Shown here: piece by piece, positions 36,136-45,525 of the stretch
Numbering within the stretch: the stretch's first letter is position 1
Layout of the letters: every line of letters begins with the position of its first letter
Assembly (NCBI GenBank): GCA_039944535.1
Contig: JBDUYP010000001.1
Coordinates: forward strand, 496,001-560,000
DNA from: JAMZMI01 sp039944535
Lineage (GTDB): Bacteria; Bacteroidota; Bacteroidia; Cytophagales; Cyclobacteriaceae
DNA length: 64,000 nt
Direction of reading: 5' to 3'
Made by a program: the position numbers and the translations under genes
Notes under the pieces: generated by a model
Told to the model about the DNA's origin: nothing
Seen by the model: the letters and a program-made list of their open reading frames with translations, nothing else
The model's database searches: none

Positions 36136-36798
36136 GTTCTTTCGAGTTGCTTGAATCCAATAGAATAGAATTCCTGAGAAGATTACTCCAAAAGTTGCCC
36201 AACGAGTTCCAGAGTTCGGGTTCATTAAAGCGTTTACAAGTAGGCCAACGGCTAAAATGGTTAGGCCAATCAGCACCCATTTGAATGATCGTGTCTGGAA
36301 TTCCGTTTTCCCCTGTTCGATTGTTCGTTCGTCGGCCAAGTTCACTGACCTTATGAAACTTGGGAGTTGGCTTAGAAATTTGTCGAAATCGTCTTTTTGA
36401 GGGAAACATGTGTATCGGTAAAATTTGAATTGTTGATTGTTCGTCAAGGTTAATCTGAATGAATCTAGTCCACGATCTTCTTGGATCACATAGTCAATGA
36501 TTCTGTTCCAACTGAGTTCAGTATTCCGCTCGCTGCTGAGAAAAAATCGCTTTACCCAAATTGTTCGGAATGCGTCTTCAGTTAGTTCAATCCTGATTTT
36601 ACCACGTGACAATAATGTTGCAGGAATTATGGGGAATAGAAAGAGAATTGCAATTGTTCCGAAGTTGAGAAAGCTAGGCCAGTCTCTAGGAATTAAATCC
36701 ATCAAATAGAGTGAAAGGGCAAAGAAAACGGCGGCAACAGGAATAGCTCTCCAATTTGAGTTGATGTTAATTTCGAAGCTCTTCATAATTGATGCTAA
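36127..36798 (-). mobile_element. Membrane-protein module bounded by 9-bp inverted repeats
   Basis: TTAGCATCA at 36127-36135 (overlapping the stop codon) and TGATGCTAA at 36790-36798 (4 nt before the start) are exact complements and enclose just one gene. Confidence 0.35.
36133..36786 (-). CDS. Membrane protein of unknown function
   Basis: 217 residues with two N-terminal hydrophobic helices (about 14-32 and 40-58), a soluble beta-rich central part (about 65-150, IRIELTEDAFRTIWVKRFFL ... SFRLTLTNNQQFKFYRY) that looks like a small PH-like domain, and two C-terminal helices (about 168-185 and 195-212). The layout (2TM, PH-like, 2TM) is seen in several uncharacterised membrane proteins. No family recognised. 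Single-gene module in island 2. Confidence 0.5.
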   Translation of the reverse strand: MKSFEININSNWRAIPVAAVFFALSLYLMDLIPRDWPSFLNFGTIAILFLFPIIPATLLSRGKIRIELTEDAFRTIWVKRFFLSSERNTELSWNRIIDYVIQEDRGLDSFRLTLTNNQQFKFYRYTCFPQKDDFDKFLSQLPSFIRSVNLADERTIEQGKTEFQTRSFKWVLIGLTILAVGLLVNALMNPNSGTRWATFGVIFSGILFYWIQATRKN

Positions 36799-36868
36799 AG
36801 TTCCGGCTAAAAAGCGTTGCTGTCCAGCAGGGCGCTATTACTTATAGCCGTTGTTGGGCTTTCGTTAT

Positions 36869-37651
36869 TTATTTCTCTTCACATTTTCTTTCTAATTGTT
36901 CTTTCATGTCATTGATTTCCTGTAGGAGCAAATTATAGAGTTCAATTTGTCTTGAATTTGCCCCAACGAATTCTAAAGATTCATTGAGCAATCTCGTTCT
37001 CATTTGAGAAGTTAGCTGGTTATCATCAAAAGAAAGAACGGAAACCTTCAGATCTTCATCCAGCCCATTTTTGAATCTACCATTTCTGACTGAAGCTTGG
37101 ACAGAGCCATTAGCGAAATAATCATTGTGGGCAAAAGCAATATCTACCGCGTGTTTTCCATTGATCATAATTATGCTCTTTAATTCTTCAACTCTATTGA
37201 AATAATGATTCAGCGCTTTAATGATAGACTTGTCACTGATTATATTAAGGTTAGCTCCAGATTTTAAATCTTCGTAAGCTGAATTGTTTGGTTCAAAATC
37301 AGAATAGATAGCCTTTCCTGACAGAGAAATTTGTGTTCCAATCTCATTTTTTTTGGAACCATCATTCAAAAGTAACCTGACAGATTGGTTAGAAGCTACA
37401 AGGCGTTCTTTTGCTAACTGTGTGAGATTTTGTATTTGCTCTTTATCCAATCTAACATCGTCCAATAACCGACAATAGTATTCCTTTTCTAATTCTACTT
37501 GTTTGCGGTGATCGTTCCAATCATTTAGTTGCAGTGCGATAAGGATACCAATCACTACTAGAATAATTTCACCAATGGCGTACTTTAGGTATTTACCTGT
37601 TTTGTTTTTCTCCATAAGGTCATAACGTATTTTTCTGAAGAGTTTTATCAT
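36869..37651 (-). CDS. DUF6090 family protein
   Basis: 260 residues starting MIKLFRKIRYDLMEKNKTGK, then a single membrane helix (IGEIILVVIGILIALQL) and NDWND. This N-terminus is the hallmark of the DUF6090 family, very common in marine Bacteroidota. The remainder, about 210 residues, is helical and likely periplasmic. Function unknown. GTTGTTGGGC follows the stop (plus-strand 36852-36861 region) and GCTAACAAC precedes the start (37677-37685), an imperfect inverted pair like those at other modules. Confidence 0.75.
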   Translation of the reverse strand: MIKLFRKIRYDLMEKNKTGKYLKYAIGEIILVVIGILIALQLNDWNDHRKQVELEKEYYCRLLDDVRLDKEQIQNLTQLAKERLVASNQSVRLLLNDGSKKNEIGTQISLSGKAIYSDFEPNNSAYEDLKSGANLNIISDKSIIKALNHYFNRVEELKSIIMINGKHAVDIAFAHNDYFANGSVQASVRNGRFKNGLDEDLKVSVLSFDDNQLTSQMRTRLLNESLEFVGANSRQIELYNLLLQEINDMKEQLERKCEEK

Positions 37652-37676
37652 TGGTTAGTGGTTGGTTATAATGGAT

Positions 37677-37760
37677 GCTAACAACCAGATAACGCGCACA
37701 GCGCATTACCCTACAATATACTGTGTAAATGAGATTCAGGCAAGCAGTTTAGGTGTCTGT
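37677..37760. repeat. Truncated island repeat at the right border of island 2
   Basis: GCTAACAAC, then a TAACGCGCAC...GCGCATTA palindrome (37690-37708), then a degenerate match to the 4412-4473 element (GATTCAGGCAA against GAATCAGGCAA). Same position and order as the right border of island 1: after the last minus-strand module, before unrelated genes. Confidence 0.4.
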
Positions 37761-37838
37761 AAATTTACATTTTGGGGCTTAACTGGCTCAGACCACACTA
37801 TACACCGTGGGAGCTTTACAAGCAGGTGTCAGGAGTGC

Positions 37839-38744
37839 TTACTTACTCGCATTAAAGAGTTTTTGCTTCTCTTCTTTGCTGAGGCTGTCGTATCCTGAGT
37901 GTGAGATTTTGTCCAGTATGGCATCTATCTCTGCCTGATCGGGTTTTGATGGTGACGATTTGGAGCCACCTGAAGCAGATTTTCCGGGGTTTTTATTGGC
38001 CTTATGCGTCACTTTGATTTTTGGCTGAGCCACAAAAAAGCTTTTCACCCAATTCATAAAACCAATCACCCAGCTGCCTATGTCATTGCCGCTTTTGAGC
38101 TGTGATATGTAGAGCCAGCCCATTCCTGCGCCTGCCAGGTGTGCCAGCTCTCCCCCGGCATTGGAGCCAGTGATGCTAAAAAATGACAGCAGCACATATA
38201 CCAGCGCGATATACTTGATTTTAACTGGGCCAAGAAACAGTAAAAACAAGGTGTAGTCAGGCATGAAGACTGCCGCACCTACCACCATGGCAAATACTCC
38301 GGCTGAGGCACCCAGCATTCTTGAGGTTTCCACACCCCCAGCGTAAAACGGCACTAGGTTATACATGATGATGTAAAAGACGCCACCGGCGAGCCCACCC
38401 AGCACATAAAGGGAGATCACCTTTTTTGAGCCCAAAAATTCCATTATGATTCGGCCAAACCAAAACAAAAAGAGCATATTGAACAGCACATGAAAAAAGT
38501 CCTGATGCACGAAAAAGTAGGTGATCAGTGACCAGGGCTGAGTGATGAGCCTATCAACATTTGATGGCAGGGAAAGCTTGGAAATGATAAGATCAAAAAT
38601 GTCCGCATTACCAGACAGTCGGAGGATCACTGCCAGCACGTTCACTGTCACAAATACTGCCGCATTGATAATGATGATCTGCACAAGCGAATTATTCGGC
38701 TTGTTCCAGGCGTTTTTAAAATCGTCTAATATGCTATTGTACAT
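37839..38744 (-). CDS. Rhomboid-family intramembrane serine protease
   Basis: 301 residues, six or seven membrane helices. Catalytic dyad visible: Ser in LGASAGVFAM and His in ELAHLAGAGMGW. The HQDFFHVLFNMLFLFWFG segment is the conserved loop/helix that precedes the active site. A soluble, low-complexity C-tail (SASGGSKSSPSKPDQ) ends with a conserved Bacteroidota motif, EIDAILDKISHSGYDSLSKE, seen at the end of these rhomboids. Cleaves substrates within the membrane; targets unknown. Last gene of a four-gene minus-strand run with mutL, 3 nt after a second rhomboid gene. Confidence 0.88.
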   Translation of the reverse strand: MYNSILDDFKNAWNKPNNSLVQIIIINAAVFVTVNVLAVILRLSGNADIFDLIISKLSLPSNVDRLITQPWSLITYFFVHQDFFHVLFNMLFLFWFGRIIMEFLGSKKVISLYVLGGLAGGVFYIIMYNLVPFYAGGVETSRMLGASAGVFAMVVGAAVFMPDYTLFLLFLGPVKIKYIALVYVLLSFFSITGSNAGGELAHLAGAGMGWLYISQLKSGNDIGSWVIGFMNWVKSFFVAQPKIKVTHKANKNPGKSASGGSKSSPSKPDQAEIDAILDKISHSGYDSLSKEEKQKLFNASK

Positions 38745-38747
38745 CGA

Positions 38748-39548
38748 TCAATAAAATCTATTGCTATTTCGTGCCCAGTACTTGATTAATATAAAGGCTA
38801 TCAACATTCCCCCGAGGTGGGCCAAATGCGCCACATTGTCGCCTGGATGCCGACTAAATTCGGAATAAAGTTCGTAGAGTCCATAGAAAAGGACAATATA
38901 TTTCGCCCTGACGGGAATGGGAGGAAACAGCAGCATAAGCTGCGTGTTTGGAAACAGCATACCGAAAGCCATCAAAATCCCGAAAACTGCCCCGGATGCG
39001 CCCACCATAGACCCATTGACGGTTCTGTCGTAGATCGTTTTCACATAGCTCCTGCATTGAGAAATGACCCCCTGATCGCCAGGATAATCATAATAGTCGT
39101 CTATGAGTCTGGCTATCTGTTCCTTGCCTTGTGCAGTCAGCATGTCTTTGTGCTCCACTACAAAGTCCGAAAATCTCTCAGGGCTTGGGTTCAGCAGGTA
39201 TTCTTCAGCATCTCTTTTGATAGGATATTTTTCAGCAAAATCTGCAATACCATAAAGCACGCCTGCACCTATTCCGCATATGAGGTAAAACGTCAAAAAC
39301 TTCTTCGATCCCCAGACCTGCTCCAGCATAGGGCCGAAAATGAAGACGGCAAACATATTGCCAAACAGATGCCACATGCCCGCATGCAGCCACATGTAGG
39401 TAAAAAACTGCCATGGTGCCCACTCCTCTGAAAAAATCACGCGAAGCGACAGCCAATCGTTGAGTGGCAAATGGACTAATCCTTGAAGAAGCGCGATCAC
39501 AACATTGATGATCAGGATGTTCTTCACCATGGGGGTCATTCTCATCAT
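38748..39548 (-). CDS. Rhomboid-family intramembrane serine protease
   Basis: 266 residues. HAGMWHLFGNMFAVFIFGP, the catalytic Ser in VGASGAVFGIL and the catalytic His in VAHLAHLGGM define an active rhomboid. Between helices 3 and 4 it carries an insert of about 60 residues (KYPIKRDAEEY to the CRSYVKTIYDR region), predicted soluble. Its ATG overlaps the mutL stop by 4 nt and the next rhomboid follows directly, so the three genes are one transcript. This mutL-rhomboid-rhomboid order recurs in Cytophagales as far as I recall. Confidence 0.88.
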   Translation of the reverse strand: MMRMTPMVKNILIINVVIALLQGLVHLPLNDWLSLRVIFSEEWAPWQFFTYMWLHAGMWHLFGNMFAVFIFGPMLEQVWGSKKFLTFYLICGIGAGVLYGIADFAEKYPIKRDAEEYLLNPSPERFSDFVVEHKDMLTAQGKEQIARLIDDYYDYPGDQGVISQCRSYVKTIYDRTVNGSMVGASGAVFGILMAFGMLFPNTQLMLLFPPIPVRAKYIVLFYGLYELYSEFSRHPGDNVAHLAHLGGMLIAFILIKYWARNSNRFY

Positions 39549-41401
39549 GAGCTAAACCAGGTTTTAATTTTTTCTAAACTAATTAATACAAAAGTTGGGT
39601 TGCCGTCTGGCGTATAATTGGGCTGTGCACATGCAAAGAGCTGATCGATTAGCCGTTCGGCTTCTTCTTTGTGCATGCCTTTGCATTTGATGGCTGCAGT
39701 ACGCTTGGCCAGTGAGCGACAAAGGTTTTCTTTTCTGGAAGATAAGCCAAGCTCATGCTTGTTGAATTTAAATTGTTCTATCAGCTCCTCGAATACTTCC
39801 TTTTCATTGCAACTCGATAATTCGGCCGGCACACCTTGTATCACGATCATCTGCTGACCCATTTCTTCAAATTCAAATCCCAGCGCTACTATCTCGGGCT
39901 TTATCTCCATTACGAGCGCATAGTCCGATGGGTTCAGGGAAATTTGCTGCGGAAACAAGCTGGACTGTGATGCCCCCGACCTGTTCTCCAGTTTTTGCTG
40001 ATAGCGCTCAAATAAAATCCGCTCAAAGGCCGCCTGCTGATCAATCACAGCCATGCCAGACTTTACCTGCCTTAGCATGTATTTTTCATGTAGGCGCAAA
40101 GTGTCCTTGCCGGTTGTTTCGGCTGTTGTTTCTTCCATGGGCTGGTTGGCAGCACTGCTAAAAGTGACTGTCTCTTCGGGCTCCAGCCCCACCGATTCCC
40201 TTCTGATTTGTTCAGGAGTGACCATGTCTTCGCCTTTCGCAAAATCATACAGGGATTCCCAGTTTTTAGCCTTATCTCTATCGCGATCTATGTTTTTGAA
40301 CTGTGCGTAATTTCTGTCGCTTGCCGACTCTCCTCCACCAGACGGTCGGTTTGACTGAGGCATAAACTGATCAAAATTGACATCTGTCGAAAAATCAAGC
40401 GATGGAGTCACATTGAAAGAACCCAGCGCCTGCCTCACTGCCGAGCTGATGATGCCATACAGCATACGGTCGTCATCAAACTTGACCTCTGTTTTGGTAG
40501 GGTGCACATTGATGTCCACATGTACGGGATCCATCTCGATGAAGAGTACGTAAAACGGATGGTAATCTTCTTTGAGCAGCCCCTGATAAGCCGTGCTAAT
40601 GGCGTGATTGAGATAGTGATTTTTGATAAATCTATTGTTGACAAAGAAATACTGCTCACCTCGGGTTTTTTTTGAAAACTCGGGTTTGCCTATATACCCT
40701 GTCACTTTTACATGCGGTGTTTCTTCCTGACATGGTATCAACTGCTGTTGGTAGTTCTTACCAAAGAGTTGGACTATACGTTTCGATAGCTTGCCGCCAT
40801 CTAGGTTAAACACCTCCAGGTCTCCATTGATAAGCACAAGTGAGATTTCTGGGTTGGCCAGCGCCACGCGCTGAAACTCGTCGGTGATATGCCTGAGTTC
40901 GACAGGATTTGACTTGAGAAAATTTCTCCTCGCCGGCACATTGTAGAATAGATTTTTTACAGAAATGGAAGTGCCGTCTTTGGTCGTGATTGGCTCTTGT
41001 TTTTTCACTTCAGATGCTTCCACTTGTAGCAAGGTGCCCAGTTCATCTTCACGCCTTTTGGTTTTCATTTCCACCTGAGCTACGGCCGCTATGGAGGCCA
41101 GTGCCTCACCGCGAAACCCCATGGTCATGATTTTGAAAAGGTCTTCGGCATTTCTGATTTTGGAAGTCGCGTGGCGTTCAAAACTCATCCTTGCGTCGCT
41201 TACGCTCATTCCTTTGCCATCGTCGATCACCTGTATCAGTGTTTTGCCTGATTCCTTTACGATGAGTTTGATGTTTTTGGCTCCTGCATCGATGCTGTTT
41301 TCGAGTATTTCTTTCACCACAGAGCCAGGTCGCTGAACTACCTCACCTGCAGCTATCTGGTTAGCGATGCTATCCGGCAAAAGATGAATGATGTCTTCCA
41401 T
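39545..41401 (-). CDS. mutL: DNA mismatch repair protein MutL
   Basis: 618 residues. GHKL ATPase N-terminus complete: PDSIANQIAAGEVVQRPGS, DAGAKNI, DDGKGM, TSKI and GFRGEALASI. The transducer domain and the C-terminal dimerisation domain follow. The endonuclease motif DQHAxxExxxxE reads DQQAAFERILFE, with Gln in place of the metal-binding His, and the C-terminal CPHGRP motif reads TPDGNPT, so the nicking centre may be altered or inactive. Couples MutS mismatch recognition to strand removal. It follows a small membrane gene by 3 nt and overlaps the next gene by 4 nt. Confidence 0.96.
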   Translation of the reverse strand: MEDIIHLLPDSIANQIAAGEVVQRPGSVVKEILENSIDAGAKNIKLIVKESGKTLIQVIDDGKGMSVSDARMSFERHATSKIRNAEDLFKIMTMGFRGEALASIAAVAQVEMKTKRREDELGTLLQVEASEVKKQEPITTKDGTSISVKNLFYNVPARRNFLKSNPVELRHITDEFQRVALANPEISLVLINGDLEVFNLDGGKLSKRIVQLFGKNYQQQLIPCQEETPHVKVTGYIGKPEFSKKTRGEQYFFVNNRFIKNHYLNHAISTAYQGLLKEDYHPFYVLFIEMDPVHVDINVHPTKTEVKFDDDRMLYGIISSAVRQALGSFNVTPSLDFSTDVNFDQFMPQSNRPSGGGESASDRNYAQFKNIDRDRDKAKNWESLYDFAKGEDMVTPEQIRRESVGLEPEETVTFSSAANQPMEETTAETTGKDTLRLHEKYMLRQVKSGMAVIDQQAAFERILFERYQQKLENRSGASQSSLFPQQISLNPSDYALVMEIKPEIVALGFEFEEMGQQMIVIQGVPAELSSCNEKEVFEELIEQFKFNKHELGLSSRKENLCRSLAKRTAAIKCKGMHKEEAERLIDQLFACAQPNYTPDGNPTFVLISLEKIKTWFSS

Positions 41402-41404
41402 CTA

Positions 41405-41740
41405 TTATTTACGCGAAGATTTTCTGAGTCGAAAGAAAAGATAAAAAGGGACAATGACCCAGAGTGCATAAAATATCTGATTGCCAAAGTATAGCCAGCC
41501 CAAAGTGACCGTGCCCAGCCCGGCAGCAATGATCAGCTGCAATCCCGACGAGGTAGGTCCTGATTTGGTCTTGCGGTCAAACTGAATGTTGCTGGGTTTG
41601 TATCCGGACGGGTTCCCCTCCATTTCTTCTTTGATTCTCCTCGTGCGCTCCTCTATTTCCTCCTTTACAGGATCATAATACCTGGGAGTAATCTCAAATC
41701 GTCTATGTCTCGGAAGTTTTATAAATGATGGAAATCGCAT
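41405..41740 (-). CDS. Small membrane protein upstream of mutL
   Basis: 111 residues: basic N-terminus (MRFPSFIKLPRHRRFEITPR), a Glu/Arg-rich helix (KEEIEERTRRIKEEMEGNP), then two hydrophobic helices (about 67-85 and 88-104) and a basic tail. The RFEITPRYYDPVKEE start is conserved among Bacteroidota neighbours of mutL as far as I recall. Function unknown. First gene of the mutL-rhomboid operon, divergent from the serine hydrolase gene. Confidence 0.65.
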   Translation of the reverse strand: MRFPSFIKLPRHRRFEITPRYYDPVKEEIEERTRRIKEEMEGNPSGYKPSNIQFDRKTKSGPTSSGLQLIIAAGLGTVTLGWLYFGNQIFYALWVIVPFYLFFRLRKSSRK

Positions 41741-41877
41741 GAGAGATCAGTTTTGTGAGTGTTTTTTGACTAAAATAACCTTCAATCGTGTGGATTAATG
41801 GTACATTCATCGATAAATAAAACATTAAACACTCTTATCCTTTCTTTGATTCACTCAAAGTTAAGAGATTTGATTCA

Positions 41878-44277
41878 ATGCGGTTTCTCATTGCCACAAT
41901 ATTGATAGGAATATCCCTGACTTCATGGGCAGGCGATTTGAGTGCTGTCAAAACAGACAGTATTTATAAGGCCTTTACTCCTGAGGAAAAGGTCAACCAT
42001 ATCGTGTGGTTGCAGGTGGATGATGATCAGGATTTGGGAGGGTTGGATGCCCAGGACCTTCGCAAATATGGAGGCGTTTATCTCATTAGGCCCTTCCAGC
42101 CGTTTGAGGAATACATATTCAATAGGGGTTTTATACCCGCTTTGTCCGTCCAGTTGGATGAAAATTTGAATCCTTCACCTGGGGATTTGGAAAACCTACC
42201 TACGCTCAACACACTTTCTTCCATCAGAGATGAAAACCTGCTCCACCAATACTTTGGGTTTCTCAAAGTGATCAGTAAGAGTTTTGGGATCAGTCATTTG
42301 GTGCTCCCGTTGCTGAAAGATACGGTTTCGGCTCATGGCCGGCTCATAGCCAAAATGGAGGCGTATGATCCTGACTATTTTATTTCACCATCACGATTGG
42401 AGTTTGATCTGATCAGAAAGAAAAAGGACTTTAAGTCACTTTTTGAAGGTTCCGACTTTTGGGTGCTGAAAGGCACTGAATTGTCAAAGGCTGAAAAGGC
42501 GATTAGAAAACATGCTGAGCATGCGAACTTTGAGCGGGTAGAAAATACCATTAAATCAAGTATCCTAATCAAATATAGTTCCCACGACCAGCTGGTCAAG
42601 CGGAAGCTTCCCAACAAACTGGCAGTAGAAATCAGCCGGGCATCTATAGTGCCTCTGCAAAGGCAGCCGGGCATTTTGCCTCTATCCAATGACACGCTCT
42701 GTCTTGTCACTGATGATCCCGCGGGTTTTATGGCCGAGATGTTGGGACGGTACACCTACCTGATTACCTCACCATCGGGCATTAGGCAAAGCAACGCTCC
42801 GGTCGTCATAGACAACCAGTATTTCCCTCAAAACCTCAACGAATTTGAAGGCAGAGCTATTATTTATTTAGGTGGATTTGCCGAAGGGATGAAGTACGGG
42901 GATAGGATAGATGCTGCACTTTTCACATCCGTGGAAAACGAGCTTTACAGCTACTTGCTTCCGCAATTGCTCTTTGGTTCTGCAGATGCCACTGGTGTCA
43001 TGCCCATGGCTGTGCCTGAACTTGCGTCCTACTCAAATGAACCGATCACGGGAAAACGAATCTTGGGATATGCGCCCCCTGAGATCTTAGGTCTTACTAA
43101 GAGTTCGCAAGAAGAGATCCGAAGCATTGTGCAAGAAGCCATTGAGACAGGCAGCACACCGGGCTGCCAGATAGCAGTGGCCATCGACGGCTCCATCGTA
43201 TTGGAAGAAGGCTATGGTTATCTCACTTATGACAGCCTGATCCGGGCGGATAAAAATACAATCTATGATTTGGCCTCTGTCACCAAGGTGATGGGAACGC
43301 TACTAGCCGTGATGAAGCTCTATGAAGATAATCTGATAGATCTTGACACGGATCTTGCTGCCTACCTGCCGCAATACGCAGGCTCTAACAAGTCTGATAT
43401 CACGATCAGGCAGATACTATCACACAATGCCGGGCTGGTTTCCTATGTGCCTTTTTGGAAGAGGGCTCTGGGCGGAGCTGATATGATGGAGACTTTTTAT
43501 TATGAAACCGAAGAGGACGAGATCAACGATAAGCGCTCGTACGGCATGAAGCCTACACCAGCGCTGAGAGACTCTCTTAAAAACTGGATCGTATCATCGC
43601 CTGTTTTGGATTACGATAGCATCCCTCAATATCGCTACTCGGACATTGGCTTTATGATATTGCATCAGGTGGTGGAAGCCATCACACGAGAGCCGCTGGA
43701 GCAGTACCTCACAACAAAATTTTATTCAAAACTCAGCCTGAGCAGACTTGGTTTCAACCCCCGAGAAAAAGGAGTCAACCTCTTTGAGGTGGCTCCTACG
43801 GAGTATGACTATTATTTTAGAGACGAGCAGGTTTGGGGCCAGGTGCATGATCGCAATGCTGCAGTGTTTGGGGGTGTGGCCGGGCATGCAGGGCTGTTCT
43901 CCAACTCACACGATTTATTGATTTTATTGCAAATGATAGCTCAAAATGGAGAATATGGAGGTGAGCAGTTCTTAAAACCATCGACCATACATTACTTCAA
44001 CGATCAGTACTTTCCCGGCAACAGGAGGGCACTGGGCTGGGATAAGAAAGGTGATAAAGTGAGCAATGCCGCGGAAAATGCTTCTTTTGCGAGTTTTGGT
44101 CATACTGGCTTCACTGGCACTTTGGTGTGGGTAGATCCGGAGTTTGATTTGGTGTTTGTGTTTCTGTCCAATCGCATATACCCGGATGCAAACAATTATA
44201 AACTTATCCAAAATGACATCCGTACAAGAGTTCAAGATGTCGTCTATGAGGCAATTTTATCGAAATGGATAAATTAG
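41878..44277 (+). CDS. Serine beta-lactamase-like hydrolase with degenerate GH3-like N-terminus
   Basis: 799 residues with a signal peptide (MRFLIATILIGISLTSWAG). Residues about 420-799 are a class C beta-lactamase/penicillin-binding fold: SVTK (SxxK) nucleophile in DLASVTKVMGT, YSD as the YxN motif in YRYSDIGFM, and HTGFTGT near the end. Residues about 25-400 recall glycoside hydrolase family 3 (FTPEEKVNHIVWLQ, LNTLSSIRDENLLHQYFGFL) but lack the KHFPGHGD and SDW catalytic motifs and are shortened. Bacteroidota commonly fuse an active GH3 to this hydrolase, for peptidoglycan-type substrates; here the GH3 part seems to be only a scaffold. Periplasmic. Confidence 0.8.
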   Translation: MRFLIATILIGISLTSWAGDLSAVKTDSIYKAFTPEEKVNHIVWLQVDDDQDLGGLDAQDLRKYGGVYLIRPFQPFEEYIFNRGFIPALSVQLDENLNPSPGDLENLPTLNTLSSIRDENLLHQYFGFLKVISKSFGISHLVLPLLKDTVSAHGRLIAKMEAYDPDYFISPSRLEFDLIRKKKDFKSLFEGSDFWVLKGTELSKAEKAIRKHAEHANFERVENTIKSSILIKYSSHDQLVKRKLPNKLAVEISRASIVPLQRQPGILPLSNDTLCLVTDDPAGFMAEMLGRYTYLITSPSGIRQSNAPVVIDNQYFPQNLNEFEGRAIIYLGGFAEGMKYGDRIDAALFTSVENELYSYLLPQLLFGSADATGVMPMAVPELASYSNEPITGKRILGYAPPEILGLTKSSQEEIRSIVQEAIETGSTPGCQIAVAIDGSIVLEEGYGYLTYDSLIRADKNTIYDLASVTKVMGTLLAVMKLYEDNLIDLDTDLAAYLPQYAGSNKSDITIRQILSHNAGLVSYVPFWKRALGGADMMETFYYETEEDEINDKRSYGMKPTPALRDSLKNWIVSSPVLDYDSIPQYRYSDIGFMILHQVVEAITREPLEQYLTTKFYSKLSLSRLGFNPREKGVNLFEVAPTEYDYYFRDEQVWGQVHDRNAAVFGGVAGHAGLFSNSHDLLILLQMIAQNGEYGGEQFLKPSTIHYFNDQYFPGNRRALGWDKKGDKVSNAAENASFASFGHTGFTGTLVWVDPEFDLVFVFLSNRIYPDANNYKLIQNDIRTRVQDVVYEAILSKWIN

Positions 44278-44323
44278 GAACGATCTACCCGAAATAGGCG
44301 TTAGGTTTGCGATTGATCTAATT

Positions 44324-45472
44324 ATGAAGATAGGAATAGTTTGTTACCCCACCTATGGTGGTAGTGGCGTGGTTGCCACGGAGCTTGGCAAAGCACTCGC
44401 AAAAGCAGGACACCAGGTCCATTTTATCACTTATTCTCAACCAACAAGACTTGATTTTTTTAGCGAGAATCTCTATTATCATGAGGTGTCGGTAAAGTCT
44501 TACCCATTATTTGATTACCCTCCTTATGAGTTGGCCTTATCCAGCAAAATGGTTGATGTAGTTGAGCACGAAAAACTTGATTTGTTGCACGTCCATTACG
44601 CTATTCCTCATGCTTCTGCCGCCTATATGGCCAAGCAGATTTTGAAAACGAAAGGCATTTCCATTCCTTTTATCACCACTCTTCACGGTACGGATATTAC
44701 CCTTGTAGGGAAAGATGCCACCTATGCACCAGTAGTTACATTTTCTATTAATCAATCAGATGGTGTTACGGCTGTTTCTGACGACTTGAGAAAAGACACG
44801 CTCGCGCATTTTGATATTACCACAGACATTAAAGTGATCCCCAACTTCATTGATCTGGAAAGGTTCAAAAAGCAGAAAAAAGATCATTTCAAAACAGCCA
44901 TTTGCCCCAACGGGGAAAAACTTATCGTACATACTTCCAACTTCCGAAAGGTGAAGCGTGTTCAGGATGTGGTGGCTATTTTCAATAAGATAAGAGAAGT
45001 CATGCCGGCCAAATTGCTGATGGTGGGCGATGGCCCTGAGCGATTTGGTATGGAGGAACTGTGCCGTGAATCGTGCAACTATGACGATGTTAGGTTTCTG
45101 GGGAAACTGGAAGCGGTTGAGGAGGTGCTTTCCGTTTGTGATCTCTTTTTGCTCACATCAGAAAAAGAAAGTTTTGGTCTGGCCGCACTGGAAGCCATGG
45201 CCTGCGAGGTGCCGGTGATCTCGACAAATGCCGGTGGATTGCCCGAATTGAACAAGGACGGAGTATCAGGATTTACATGTAATGTGGGCGATGTGGAAAC
45301 CATGGCGAAAAAAGCGTGTCATATATTAGATGATGCCAATTTACAGACATTCAAAACTGGGGCCCTGAACCGGGCCAAAGAGTTTGACGTGAGCAATATC
45401 CTTCAGGGATACATTGATCTCTATAAAATCACGTTAGAAAAGAACCAAGCCGAGGCTTCTTCCGTTAGTTAG
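44324..45472 (+). CDS. bshA: N-acetyl-alpha-D-glucosaminyl L-malate synthase BshA
   Basis: 382 residues, GT4 family, GT-B fold. MKIGIVCYPTYGGSGVVATE is the diagnostic BshA start; HVHYAIPHASAAYMA and TTLHGTDITLVG follow, and the C-terminal half has SNFRKVKRV and the donor-binding EKESFGLAALEAMACEVPVI. It joins UDP-GlcNAc and L-malate, the first step of bacillithiol synthesis in the cytoplasm. No bshB/bshC is adjacent in this window. TAGGTTTG at 44302-44309 just upstream resembles a -7 box but would give a leader of under 10 nt. Confidence 0.95.
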   Translation: MKIGIVCYPTYGGSGVVATELGKALAKAGHQVHFITYSQPTRLDFFSENLYYHEVSVKSYPLFDYPPYELALSSKMVDVVEHEKLDLLHVHYAIPHASAAYMAKQILKTKGISIPFITTLHGTDITLVGKDATYAPVVTFSINQSDGVTAVSDDLRKDTLAHFDITTDIKVIPNFIDLERFKKQKKDHFKTAICPNGEKLIVHTSNFRKVKRVQDVVAIFNKIREVMPAKLLMVGDGPERFGMEELCRESCNYDDVRFLGKLEAVEEVLSVCDLFLLTSEKESFGLAALEAMACEVPVISTNAGGLPELNKDGVSGFTCNVGDVETMAKKACHILDDANLQTFKTGALNRAKEFDVSNILQGYIDLYKITLEKNQAEASSVS

Positions 45473-45525
45473 CCTAAAATAAAAACGGTCGTTTACATCT
45501 TAGAATTACCAGTGCTTCTACGATT

